Source of the DNA: Nemertoderma westbladi
Lineage: Eukaryota > Xenacoelomorpha > Nemertodermatida > Nemertodermatidae
Direction: 5' to 3'
NCBI GenBank assembly: GCA_032718475.1
Contig: JAUCBJ010000792.1
Location: 36,887-100,886, forward strand
Length of the DNA: 64,000 nucleotides
Position 1 is the stretch's first letter. Each line of letters opens with the position of its first letter. Shown piece by piece: positions 55,353-64,000 of this stretch. The notes below the pieces were generated by a model. That model made no database searches, was not told the origin of the DNA, and saw only the letters and a list, made by a program, of their open reading frames with translations. A program made the position numbers and the translations under genes.

Positions 55353-55938
55353 GCTTATTAACGTGCCCCCTTCTAACATTAGTCATGCAGAGGGCACCGT
55401 AATCAAATGTATAGTTCTGCACATTATTTAAATACAAATACTAATTAATTATTACAAACTTATATTTACAACACACATTAAAAATACAAGGGATTTAAAA
55501 TTATTACATTAAAAATACAAGGGATTTAAAATTATTACATTAAAAATACAAGGGATTTAAAATTATTACATTAAAAATACAAGGGATTTAAAATTATTAC
55601 ATCAAGTTATCGCAAAATAATTTACGATTATTTAAAAAACAAACAGTACTAATTTCAAAAATATAAGTTCTTCCATTACAAATTTGCAAAGATAACCGAT
55701 TCCATAAATAGCAAAGTTGTAATACTGTACAGTGTTTGGTCATAAATTAAAAATATATCGAATATAAAAATGCATAAAATGCAATCGTGTTCTAAAAATG
55801 TTCTAAATAAATGTTATCGATAAAAATCATATAATTCATAAATAGCATCATAGTTCTGTATTGTTATCCCTTTAATAATAATTATGTGTAAAATTATAAT
55901 TTTTATAAATAATTTCCCAATTAAAAACTTTGCATCAA
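54895..55938 (-). other. LINE 3' untranslated region
   Basis: About 1 kb of AT-rich sequence after the ORF2 stop. It contains an (AAT)n microsatellite at about 55317-55351, a 31-bp tandem repeat of four copies (TACAAGGGATTTAAAATTAT core, about 55480-55605), and the AATTCC-type tail at the terminus. LINE 3' ends like this are recognised by the element RT for priming. Confidence 0.75.
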
Positions 55939-58900
55939 TTATGAGTTAAAATACAGATTAAAAAAGTGTGTTTTCAGTCTAGCTTTAAACATCTCAAGTG
56001 TAATACTTGGATCTCTCAGGTCACAAGTCAGTGCATTCCAAACCATCGGTGCTGCATAGCTAAATGATCGTCTAGCAAACGTTGTTCGAGCTGGATAAAC
56101 CTGTAAACAGTTCGATGAAACAGATCTCATATTTCGGCCTGTTCGGTTATTACTGCAGGGTTTAATAAGGTCCGACAAGTAAGAAGGGGCAGTGCCTTGT
56201 ATAGCTCTAAACGTCATAACTGCGATTTTGAAATCTATTCGGGATTTAATAGGCAACCAATGTAGTTCTTTCAATACTGGTGTTATATGATGTCTCAATG
56301 GAATTCGGTTTACTATTCTTGCCATGGAATTCTGTATCAGTTGCAATTTTCTTAATATCCTGTTACTTAATCCAATATAGAGGCTATTACAGTAATCAAG
56401 TTTACTACCAATCAGAGCCGAACTAATTAGCTTTGCAGTATCATTAGTTATCCTTGGTCGAATCCGTCGAAATTCCCTGAGAAACATATAGCAAGAGGAT
56501 ACCACCTTATTTACCTGTTGTTTTGATGATAATTGTGCATCAAACTCTATGCCGAGGTTTCTTTCATGAATTGATGGATGAATCACTTCGGTTCCTACCT
56601 TCAAGCTTATCTCACAAAGTTGATTTAACCGTGTTCTAGATCCTATTAGCAATAATTTAGTCTTTGAGGTATTAATCTCCAGCTTATTCTGATTCATCCA
56701 GCTAATTACATGTGTAAGGCACTCTTCTACCCGAGACATCCGTAAAGGATCCTCCACCTCTATCGCATGATATACCTGTGTGTCATCTGAAAATAAGTGG
56801 TGCTGTACTTGAAATGAGTTTATTAATTTCGCTAATGGTGCTGTGTATAATATAAATAGCAATACACCTAGGATTGATCCTTGTGTAACTCCCCACAATA
56901 GTCGTATTATCCTCGAATATTTCCCATTAATGTACACCCTGTACGAACGATCACTGACATACGATTTTAGCCACTTAAGACACACTCCACGAATACCAAA
57001 CTCAACTTCCAATCGCTTTATTAAAATATCCAGATCTATTGTATCAAACGCTGCTGATAAATCCAACAATACTAATGCAGTCACCTTACCATTGTCCATA
57101 TTTACTGCTATATCATTTTGTACTCGAAGAAGTGCTGTCTCTGTTGAATGATTTTTTCTGTACGCCGATTGTAAAAGTGGAAGCAAATTATTGTATAAAA
57201 TATGTTCCCTCATTTGGCTGTCCACTACTTTCTCAATGATTTTCCCAATTACAGCAATGTTTCCGACTGGCCTAAAGTTATTTAATACTTCCTTATCAAG
57301 GGTTAATTTTTTTATTCCTGGTTTAAGAATGGCTTCCTTTGTCGAACTTGGAGTAACTCCAATCCTTAATGACATATTCACAGCATTTGATATGTGTCGT
57401 ATCATAGACTTTCCACCTTGCTTAATTAACTCCATTGGAACAGGGTCCAATTCACACTGTTTAGACGGCATTTTCTTAATAATTGTATCTATCTCATCTT
57501 CTGTAACTGGTGTGAAGTTTTCCAACCACCTTCCTGTGAAATGATTCCCAATATCGCTAAGGCATGCAGCATCCTCTGTAGTCTGAATCGTAATAAACCC
57601 TTTCCTAATGTTAGAAATCTTATTATGAAAGAAATCAGCAAAGCGATTAGCCAAATCTTCAGAATTAGTACAGAATGGTAAAATCTCTACTTTCTGTCTT
57701 GACAATATTTCTTTTAATATTTTCCACCGCTGACTAGGTCCATCAACTGCCTTCAATCGATCATGGTAGTAGCTATTATGTTTTTGTTCACATAGTTTCC
57801 AATATTCTTGTTGTATTCGTCTCCCCTCAGATTTATATAATAACTTCAACACCATGTTTTGTTCAGACCGCATTTTCCTTTCTAATCGACGCATTTCATG
57901 TTTAAGATCCAAACATTCACTGTCATACCACACAGACGAAGTAGCTGTTTTCCATGTTAAGTTGACCCGCTTAGTTTGCAGTGGAGCAAGGGTATCAGCA
58001 ATATTTGTCAAATTAGTAATTAACGTGTCAACATATTTGTCAACATCGTTCTCATCATATACCACATTCATATTATTTACCATATTTTGGAAAGTATCTA
58101 TATTTATTGCCTTCCAATTTCTAAATGTTACAACCTTTGATTGTTCTTTATTCACAGTCTGTTTCAAACTCATATTAATCATAAAGTGATCAGATATATA
58201 TTTATTTTCCACATTATGTTTATCTAATAGTTGTTTCCTGTCTAAATCTTCTCTATATGTTATAATAAGGTCTAGGGTATTTCCATGAATATGAGTTGGT
58301 TCGGTAACATGCTGCACAAGACCGAAACCATCCAGTAAATCCAAAAAATTTGCCGGTCCCGTTTCAAGTGGCAGATTAACATGTATGTTGAAATCACCCA
58401 GTATTAATAAATCTAGTGGCATTGAACAAACGTTGCTTAGCAGACTTTCAAACTGATTAATAAATAAGTTAATGACATGCGGATCTGGAAAATATACTAC
58501 CAACAGCAAAAATCGTTTCATTTTCAACTCAACCTCACCAAGTATATATTCAAAACATAAGTCCTCCATTATATATATTTCCTTAGATTTAAATGTAATA
58601 TTTGGTGTCATGATTATACTGATACCTCCTCCTCTCCTCTCCTTTCTCATAGAAGTATAGGATGTAAACCCTTTTGGTGTTAATTCGCTGAGCGGGGTCG
58701 CATTTCCTTTTAGCCAAACCTCTGTCATAACCAGTATGTGTGGTTTCAGTTTGCATAAAATATTTTTCATTATTGATACCTTGTTATTTAGCGAACGCAC
58801 ATTTTGCATTAAAATTTGCAAATTCACTTCTGTGTTATTATTCCTATCAATATAAACCGTGAGATTAAATGCAACAGGTTCCCGGGGCACAACTTTAACA

Positions 58901-59205
58901 ACCTCAGCCGGATGAACCGCGATGAGTTCCCGGGGCGCAACCGTAACAACCTCAGGCGGATGAACCGCGATGAGTTCCTGGGGCACATCCGTAACAACAT
59001 CAGCCGGAGGAAACGCTATGAGTTCCCGGGGCTCAACCATAACAACCTCAGCCTGAGGATCCGTGGTGAGTTCCCGGGGCACAACCGTAACTACCTCAGC
59101 CGGAGGAACCGCGATGAGTTCCCGGGGTGCGACCGTAACAATCTCAGCCGGAGGAACTGCGATGAGTTTGCGGGGCGCAACCATAACCTCAGCCGGAGGA
59201 ACCAC
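55939..59205 (-). CDS. CR1/L2-like LINE ORF2: endonuclease and reverse transcriptase
   Basis: The stop is at 55939-55941. The frame is open upstream all the way to the UGA at 59386-59388; the first ATG is near 59182, inside the 16-residue repeat, so the true start is unclear. From about 58870 down it encodes an APE endonuclease (LMQNVRSLNNK, MTEVWLKG, LILGDFNIHVN, SDHFMINMSL), then RT (NFRPVGNIAVIGKIIEKVVD, LLDLSAAFDTID, GVTQGSILGVLLF, and catalytic FSDD near 56785) and a C-terminal region ending FARRSFSYAAPMVWNAL. About 1090 codons are uninterrupted, suggesting relatively recent activity. Confidence 0.88.
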   Translation of the reverse strand: MVPPAEVMVAPRKLIAVPPAEIVTVAPRELIAVPPAEVVTVVPRELTTDPQAEVVMVEPRELIAFPPADVVTDVPQELIAVHPPEVVTVAPRELIAVHPAEVVKVVPREPVAFNLTVYIDRNNNTEVNLQILMQNVRSLNNKVSIMKNILCKLKPHILVMTEVWLKGNATPLSELTPKGFTSYTSMRKERRGGGISIIMTPNITFKSKEIYIMEDLCFEYILGEVELKMKRFLLLVVYFPDPHVINLFINQFESLLSNVCSMPLDLLILGDFNIHVNLPLETGPANFLDLLDGFGLVQHVTEPTHIHGNTLDLIITYREDLDRKQLLDKHNVENKYISDHFMINMSLKQTVNKEQSKVVTFRNWKAINIDTFQNMVNNMNVVYDENDVDKYVDTLITNLTNIADTLAPLQTKRVNLTWKTATSSVWYDSECLDLKHEMRRLERKMRSEQNMVLKLLYKSEGRRIQQEYWKLCEQKHNSYYHDRLKAVDGPSQRWKILKEILSRQKVEILPFCTNSEDLANRFADFFHNKISNIRKGFITIQTTEDAACLSDIGNHFTGRWLENFTPVTEDEIDTIIKKMPSKQCELDPVPMELIKQGGKSMIRHISNAVNMSLRIGVTPSSTKEAILKPGIKKLTLDKEVLNNFRPVGNIAVIGKIIEKVVDSQMREHILYNNLLPLLQSAYRKNHSTETALLRVQNDIAVNMDNGKVTALVLLDLSAAFDTIDLDILIKRLEVEFGIRGVCLKWLKSYVSDRSYRVYINGKYSRIIRLLWGVTQGSILGVLLFILYTAPLAKLINSFQVQHHLFSDDTQVYHAIEVEDPLRMSRVEECLTHVISWMNQNKLEINTSKTKLLLIGSRTRLNQLCEISLKVGTEVIHPSIHERNLGIEFDAQLSSKQQVNKVVSSCYMFLREFRRIRPRITNDTAKLISSALIGSKLDYCNSLYIGLSNRILRKLQLIQNSMARIVNRIPLRHHITPVLKELHWLPIKSRIDFKIAVMTFRAIQGTAPSYLSDLIKPCSNNRTGRNMRSVSSNCLQVYPARTTFARRSFSYAAPMVWNALTCDLRDPSITLEMFKARLKTHFFNLYFNS

Positions 59206-59380
59206 AATGAGTTCCCGGGGCGCAACCGTAACAACCTCAGCCGGAGGTACCGCGATGAGTTTCTGGGGCGCAACAGTAACAACCTCAGCCGGAGGAACCG
59301 CTATGAGTTCCCAGGGCGCAACCGGAACTACCTCAGCAGTAGGAACCGCGATGAGTTCCCGGGGCTCGACTGCAACATGT
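58871..59380 (-). repeat. 48-bp coding minisatellite at the start of LINE ORF2 (about 10-11 units)
   Basis: On the minus strand a 48-bp unit encodes the 16-residue repeat VPPAEVVTVAPRELIA, with variants (HPPEVV, DPQAEVV, EVMVAPRKL). All length changes I can see are multiples of three (for example GTTATGGTT in place of a longer GTTGTTACGGTT), so the frame is kept through the array. It begins immediately after the ORF1 stop and ends at the endonuclease N-terminus. Confidence 0.92.
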
Positions 59381-59385
59381 AACCG

Positions 59386-60429
59386 TCAATCTATATCCTC
59401 CGCATTATCTCGGTTCGACATTCGTGTACCACGTGTGCTAGACAATTTCTGCCTTCTTTCCCTTACCTCTCCATTATATATTATCCAGGTTATGTGTGGC
59501 TCCTCTCTGATTTTATCTCGTCGTAATTGTCTGAGTTCATATTGGAGTTTCTGTTCAGCTCTGGTCAAATCAGGTGTTATATATATATTTTTTGTTTCCT
59601 GTCTGTCATTTAGTTTCCTTGCTCTCGAGAGTATGTCATCCCTGTTGTATCCTTCCATGGTGACAATTATATTCTGAGTTCCGTCTTCACGTACTCTCCC
59701 AACATGTCTAGTCTTTATGCTGGAACTACCGGTACTTGTTATGGAAACTCCAATCCCTTTCATTAGGTCCGTCACCAAATTAGTATCCTCCTGGTCGTCT
59801 TTTGTTTGCTTGATACCCGTTACCACTATATTGGATGATATTTTATTCATTTCATGTTCCTCTTGTCGTATTTGCTTAGCAAGTTCAGCAACATTTTTAC
59901 CTTGTAACACCGCCGCATACGATGCACGTTTCACAGATTCGTTTTGTATGGTTGCGTTTGATTGTATAGGATTTTTCGCTAATTCCACTAACTTTGACTG
60001 AACCTCTGCTTGCGTATATTCCACATCGTTGAAACGTGTTTCTAGATCATATCGCAAGGCAGATAAGTCCTTGTCATCATCCGTGTGTCTCTTTGTGGCC
60101 TCCAGCTCCTGCCTCAGGGACAGATTCTCTTCCTGTATTTCTAACAGTCGGATAGCTGTGCAGAATCCGCATGCAAATTTACGTTTGCTGAATTCTTTCC
60201 CTTGGGATATTTCAACTGGTAGTTCTAACTCAGTCCATATTGATTTGCACAATGTGCATTCCACACTGGTTCTAACCCATTTATTCCGGCTAGAACCAGA
60301 TGGTGATACTCCTTTCGCGGCACCTTTCGATGTTTCCTTTCTGGTTCTCGAGATCTTCACATTGGAATCAATTGAGTTGCGGCTGTTGTCAGTTGATAGC
60401 CGAGGCGTCGGTTGGGAGTTGTACGACAT
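59386..60429 (-). CDS. CR1/L2-like LINE ORF1 protein
   Basis: 347 residues with ATG at 60429 and TGA at 59386-59388. It has a Ser/Arg-rich N-terminus, a CTLC...CGFC double-cysteine motif near residues 58-90 (zinc binding likely), then a coiled-coil stretch (LEIQEENLSLRQELEATK). After about residue 195 comes an RRM-like segment (SSNIVVTGIKQT, NIIVTMEGYNRDDIL) and a basic end (RAEQKLQYELRQLRRDKIR). ORF1 proteins bind element RNA as trimers and act as nucleic-acid chaperones. The stop is followed in the same frame by the open ORF2 frame. Confidence 0.83.
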   Translation of the reverse strand: MSYNSQPTPRLSTDNSRNSIDSNVKISRTRKETSKGAAKGVSPSGSSRNKWVRTSVECTLCKSIWTELELPVEISQGKEFSKRKFACGFCTAIRLLEIQEENLSLRQELEATKRHTDDDKDLSALRYDLETRFNDVEYTQAEVQSKLVELAKNPIQSNATIQNESVKRASYAAVLQGKNVAELAKQIRQEEHEMNKISSNIVVTGIKQTKDDQEDTNLVTDLMKGIGVSITSTGSSSIKTRHVGRVREDGTQNIIVTMEGYNRDDILSRARKLNDRQETKNIYITPDLTRAEQKLQYELRQLRRDKIREEPHITWIIYNGEVRERRQKLSSTRGTRMSNRDNAEDID

Positions 60430-60480
60430 TGCAGCTGGCTTTCTTAGCCGGAATTATTTCTGGTAACGTTTTCAAGTAAA

Positions 60481-61088
60481 TCAAATATCAAATCAAATAT
60501 AAATAATTTTATAATTATATATAAATCAAGTAAGTTAAATGTATGCATGCAAGTGTACAGCGTAGCCTTCTGTCAGTCTGTCTGTCAAAGTCTATGTGAT
60601 GAAAATCTTATTGTTGTAATAAGTCCTTGAGTAAGATAAAAAATAAATTAATATAAGTAGTTAGTATTAGTATGTCTGTCTGTTTTTGTCTGCTAATTAA
60701 CATTTTAAAAATATGTTTTTTCAGATAAAAATAAATAATAAATACAGTAGATCTCAGTAGATACGGTAGATGATAAATTAAAGAGGAATATCACATAAAT
60801 ACAAATATAATACATACATACAATAATAATACATACATGAATATAATACATACAATACAAATATAATAATTATTTACACTAGTATCAAACAGAACCGAGC
60901 ATATAGAGGGAAATAAAAATATTGAAATGGCAGTGGCATAAAAAAAATACAAACAGATACATAGGAAGAGTAATATATTATGGTATTGAGGTTTTATAGA
61001 ACAACACAATAAAAATAAGAAGGGGCAATTTAGACACAAATATAAAGTTCGTACTGTATGAAATATTGGAATGCAGTTTCTTAGGAAT
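60481..61088 (-). other. AT-rich spacer between two LINEs
   Basis: Contains ATACATACA/AATATAAT simple repeats (about 60800-60870). The portion next to 61089 is probably the 3' untranslated end of the following reverse-strand LINE fragment, but no clear terminus or target duplication was found. No gene is recognised. Confidence 0.5.
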
Positions 61089-62072
61089 TTAGTTACTAGT
61101 ATATATTGATATATCGGATGACATGATTTTTTCGAGAAGATACGATTTTACTTTATGTTTGAAGGACTCAATTGATTCAACACTTGTTACGCTATGAGGC
61201 AGTTGGTTCCATAAGAAAGGGCCCTGGTACGCGAAACTTTCTTGGCCCACCACGGAGTGTAAATGTGGGATTATCGCCTTCGGTTTCATGTCACTCCTCA
61301 AGCGAGACCGTGATTGGGTAAAGGATACAAGTTCCTGGAGGTAGGTTGGTGCTGTCCCAGTGTAAATGCGGTACATAGTGGAGAGGATTATTTGGTGTAC
61401 GCGCTCACGGAGGGGAAGCCAGTTTATGGAGACAAAGTCTGGAACGCCTATGTGAGAACGGGGTTGGCGTGAGAAACAGAAACGTATACATTTACGCTGC
61501 AGCGCCTCGATCTGTTTTCGTAGTTGGGAGGAAGCGCCAAAGTACCACGAAGGGGATGCAAAGTCGAGGTGAGGTTGTATAAGCGAGTTGCAAAGAAGTC
61601 TTCGAATCTGTTCAGTCCTGAGTGTAGCCGAGTTTCTATAGAGGAAACGAAGAATCGAGTTCCCCTTCCGGATGGCTTTGCGTTTGCGTGCTGCAACTTC
61701 GCCGGACAGGGTTGGATCCAGTGGGCACCCCAGGTAGTTAACCGTGCCTGAGACAGGCAGTGACACACCATTATGCTCCACTGTGAAGTTATCTACATGT
61801 GAGAGACGCTGACGGGTCCCAAAAATTATGACCTCAAATTTATCTGGGTGTATGCTGAGTCTGTTGTTTATGGCCCAGTTTGAGATATTTTTCAGTTTGT
61901 TTGTTAGATTTATCGAGATGTGGTTTGGGTCTGTCCCTGTTGCAAGGATGTTTGTATCATCAGCATACATTGGAGAAGGGTCAGTGTCATCTGTAATTAC
62001 ATTGTGAGTCATGGCAGTGGCAACTGTAGATGAAGGGGGGCATATTGCAGGAAGTTTGCAAGCTGTTGACAA
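61089..62072 (-). pseudogene. LINE reverse transcriptase, C-terminal half (reverse strand)
   Basis: The minus-strand frame encodes SPMYADDTNILATGTDPN with intact catalytic YADD, then NNRLSIHPDKFEVIIFGTR, VNYLGCPLDPTL, a thumb-like region and the LINE-typical end (GPFLWNQLPHSVTSVESIES). The frame starts after a break; the palm upstream (GVPQGALLG near 62110-62130) is in a different frame. It differs clearly from the LINE at 55-60 kb, so it is a separate family in the same broad CR1/Jockey-like group. Confidence 0.82.
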
Positions 62073-62673
62073 TGAAAATCATTGATATAAGCCACAAAGA
62101 GAATCACTCCGAGTAGAGCACCCTGTGGGACACCTATATCTATTGGAAGCGTGTTTGAACTGCTGTTACTGACCTGGACGTATTGTGTTCGACCGGATAG
62201 ATATTACTCGAAAAATGCTATGGCACATCGTGAGAGGCCAAGGCACTTTAGCTTGTGGATGAGAAGGGATCGGTCAACCGTGTCGAAGGCCTTCTGGAGA
62301 TCAATAGCGACCATTCCAACCATTTTCCCGTTTTCCATGGCGTGTTTAATGTAGTTATCCAGGAAAATCAAACATGTCTGTACGGAATATCCTTTACGAA
62401 AGGCTGATTGAAATTTATCAATAATGTTCATTGAGTAAAAATAGCCCATCATTTGGTCAAAGACAACCTTTTCTAGAACTTTTGATATTATTGTAAGGAG
62501 TGATATTGGTCTGAAGTTGAAACGCTGAATGTTGCTTCTGTTAAAGAAATCTCAAAGGGGATTCTTCCTTTTGATATGTTCGTATTTTCGAATGAAACAA
62601 TGAGGTTAATCAAACTATAACATACCAAGCTAATTGCCCTAAACACAAGCCGAAACAGAAACAACCAAAACAA
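62073..62673 (-). pseudogene. LINE reverse transcriptase, N-terminal fragments (reverse strand)
   Basis: The minus strand encodes KFQSAFRKGYSVQTCLIFLD, then MVAIDLQKAFDTVDRSLLIH and a following palm part in 62204-62452. Upstream, an ISLLTIISKVLEKVV-type stretch is read near 62460-62520 across frame changes. Frame breaks near 62200, 62100 and 62530 make it a pseudogene. The endonuclease is missing, so the element is 5' truncated or decayed beyond about 62.7 kb. Confidence 0.75.
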
Positions 62674-62700
62674 TAAATCTGATTTGGCTTCCCAAGCTAC

Positions 62701-63303
62701 TTAATACGAGTGTTGGTGACTTAACACTCCAATTGTTCACCCTACACAGAGAAATAAAGCAGTTCGTCAGGCGGACAAATGTTGAATGTGAGAATATTTA
62801 ATAATGCAAAAGGGGGGAAATTATTTACCTAAACCCTGGTGCCCTTAGCGCTGACTGTAATCAGCTATATTACTGCTCGCTACGCTTGCAACTACTGTAG
62901 ACTTGCAAACCCGCTATTTTTTTAGATAACCACCTGCCTAGTGTAAATTTGTCCAAAGATATTTCTGTATTTCCAAAGTGTAAATAACTAACTATTCTCC
63001 GCTATGCAGCGTACGAAGTCCTTATTTTATTCTAAATACTATCATACATAAACTACATTTACTCAAATGTACGGGGTTGCTTACTAATTATTAGGTATTC
63101 CAGAATTTGTAACGCTAATTAGTTACGTTACTGGGCTACACTAAAGACTAAAGACAGCCTAAATACCGTATTATTGGAGCTAACAGTAATTTAACAAGCA
63201 TAAATAGAAAACAGAAACAATCAAGGTACGGTATATAGCACCTATCTAAAACATTACACATAAATAGCATACAAATCACATAATATCATACAAATACAAA
63301 TCA
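62701..63303. other. Spacer without recognised features
   Basis: Roughly 600 bp of AT-rich sequence. I found no ORF with homology, tandem array or inverted terminal repeat. It may include old LINE untranslated sequence. Confidence 0.5.
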
Positions 63304-64000
63304 CCTACAAATTAACCCAGATAAAACTGAACTGATTGTATATGGCACGAAACAACAAAGAATGAAGATACCTCTGAATGCTAGAACAATTGTATACAGA
63401 AACGTTAAGATAGATTTCTCTGATAAGATTAAATCTCTCGGAGTTGTGTTTGATAGTGAATTGAAATTTAAAGATCAGATAGTAGCAACAGCAGCGAAAT
63501 CGAAATATTATATCCGGTCTTTGTATAAAATTCGGCCTTACCTTACAACTTCAGCTCTAGAAACCCTAGTCCACGCATTCATAACCAGCAGAATCGACTA
63601 TTCAAACGCTGTCCTTAAAACATCCGCTAAATCAGTAGTTAAACGTCTACAAATGATACAAAACAGCGCTGCAAGATTGGTTACTCATTCTCCGCGATAT
63701 CGTGTTATCAATGGACAATACAAGTACACCTCGGCAACGGCAATGCTGAAATCCCTTCACTGGCTGCCCATTGAATCACGGATTAATTATAAGCTTGCTT
63801 GTATCACATTTAAATGTCTGTCTGGGACTGCCCCGACTTATTTGCGCAATGAAATATCTATCCTTGAGGATACCCGTACGTTGCGATCCAGCAATCTCTC
63901 AAAGCTTTCTGTCCCACTTGTGAAAAACACCCTAGCATCGAAGAGCTTCTTCTCGTTTGCCCCTCGTTTGTGGAATAAACTACCGCCATCGACCCGATCA
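63304..64000 (+). pseudogene. LINE reverse transcriptase C-terminal fragment, running off the window
   Basis: The frame starting at 63304 is open for 232 codons to the window edge. It encodes LQINPDKTELIVYGT, DKIKSLGVVFDSELKFKDQI, RIDYSNAVLK, RLQMIQNSAARLVTHSPRY, LKSLHWLPIESRINYKLA and FAPRLWNKLPPS, all typical of the region after the YADD motif in CR1/L2-group LINEs. The RT palm and everything upstream are absent, so it is 5' truncated at about 63300. No stop appears before the edge, so it may be intact to its end outside the window. It is on the opposite strand to the two other LINEs nearby. Confidence 0.82.

Larger units (their letters stand above)
54895..60480 (-). mobile_element. CR1/L2-group LINE, nearly full length, reverse strand
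   Basis: Minus-strand order: short 5' leader (about 60430-60480), ORF1, a 16-residue coding repeat, endonuclease and RT (ORF2), 1-kb 3' untranslated region, and a terminal (AATTCC)n-type tail at 54893-54911. Both ORFs are open except for one UGA between them in the same frame. The RT with LDLSAAFDTID and FSDDTQVY, and HSTETALLRV upstream, is characteristic of the CR1/L2/Daphne/Crack assemblage; the exact clade is not resolved. The right (5') boundary is approximate. Confidence 0.87.

Noticed and set aside
55188-55379. Reverse ORF with a long tyrosine run
   Set aside because: Produced by the (AAT)n microsatellite in the 3' untranslated region of the LINE.
58816-59677. Forward ORFs with FPGRNRNNLSRRNRDE and SSRGATVTTSAGGTAM repeats
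   Set aside because: They are antisense shadows of the 48-bp coding repeat in the reverse-strand LINE, whose sense frame continues into recognisable endonuclease.
49009-64000. Further ABCA-like exons, including nucleotide-binding domains (Walker A/B, signature motif)
   Set aside because: I looked for splice-bounded open segments and ABC motifs on the + strand and found none convincing. The gene probably continues beyond the window.

Overview
The window is nuclear DNA of an animal, most likely a marine invertebrate. Short coding exons with clean splice signals lie in very long introns full of minisatellites and of retrotransposons typical of invertebrates (BEL/Pao, Gypsy, and RTE-like and CR1/L2-like LINEs). 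I cannot name the species. No bacterial genes, operons, rRNA, tRNA or CRISPR arrays were seen.

The host gene is one multi-exon gene on the + strand that enters from the left edge and probably leaves on the right. Ten exons between 1528 and 49008 can be joined with consistent phases into 1800 nt (600 codons). They look like the end of transmembrane helix 1 plus most of the first extracellular domain of an ABCA-subfamily lipid transporter: the AMPSSG and VCN..YEC signature in exon a, about 13 N-glycosylation sequons and paired cysteines. The nucleotide-binding domains are not in the window.

Most of the sequence is intron. Nearly every long intron, including the one entering from the left, has its own unrelated tandem array: 22 bp (1-1396), 45/47 bp (1778-4749 and 8516-8716), 32 bp x 141 (9724-14235), 28 bp x 18 (14861-15366), an AT-rich composite satellite (26578-43250), 17 bp (43517-43890) and 31 bp (44271-47850). 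Together they fill close to half of the window. Several abut splice sites; the 32-bp array ends exactly on the AG acceptor of the next exon.

Mobile elements are layered over this. An RTE-like LINE (4750-8515) sits in the 45-bp array. A decayed Gypsy element (15367-about 26100) was split by a second RTE-like LINE with a 39-bp target duplication. That LINE was in turn split by a young BEL/Pao element (16830-23757) with 275-bp LTRs differing at two positions and a 5-bp target duplication. A third RTE-like copy (28247-29260) sits in the AT-rich satellite.

From 49.1 kb to the right edge no host exon was recognised. This part holds a possible TIR-bounded element (49255-50950), a reverse-strand Gypsy remnant (about 50960-54640), a nearly complete reverse-strand CR1/L2-like LINE whose two ORFs share one frame across a single UGA (54895-about 60480), a second reverse-strand LINE fragment (61089-62673) and a forward LINE 3' fragment running off the window (63304-64000).

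The most notable observations are the splice-site-anchored arrays, a 46-bp tandem duplication at an exon end with a duplicated splice donor, and the coding minisatellite plus same-frame UGA in the LINE.
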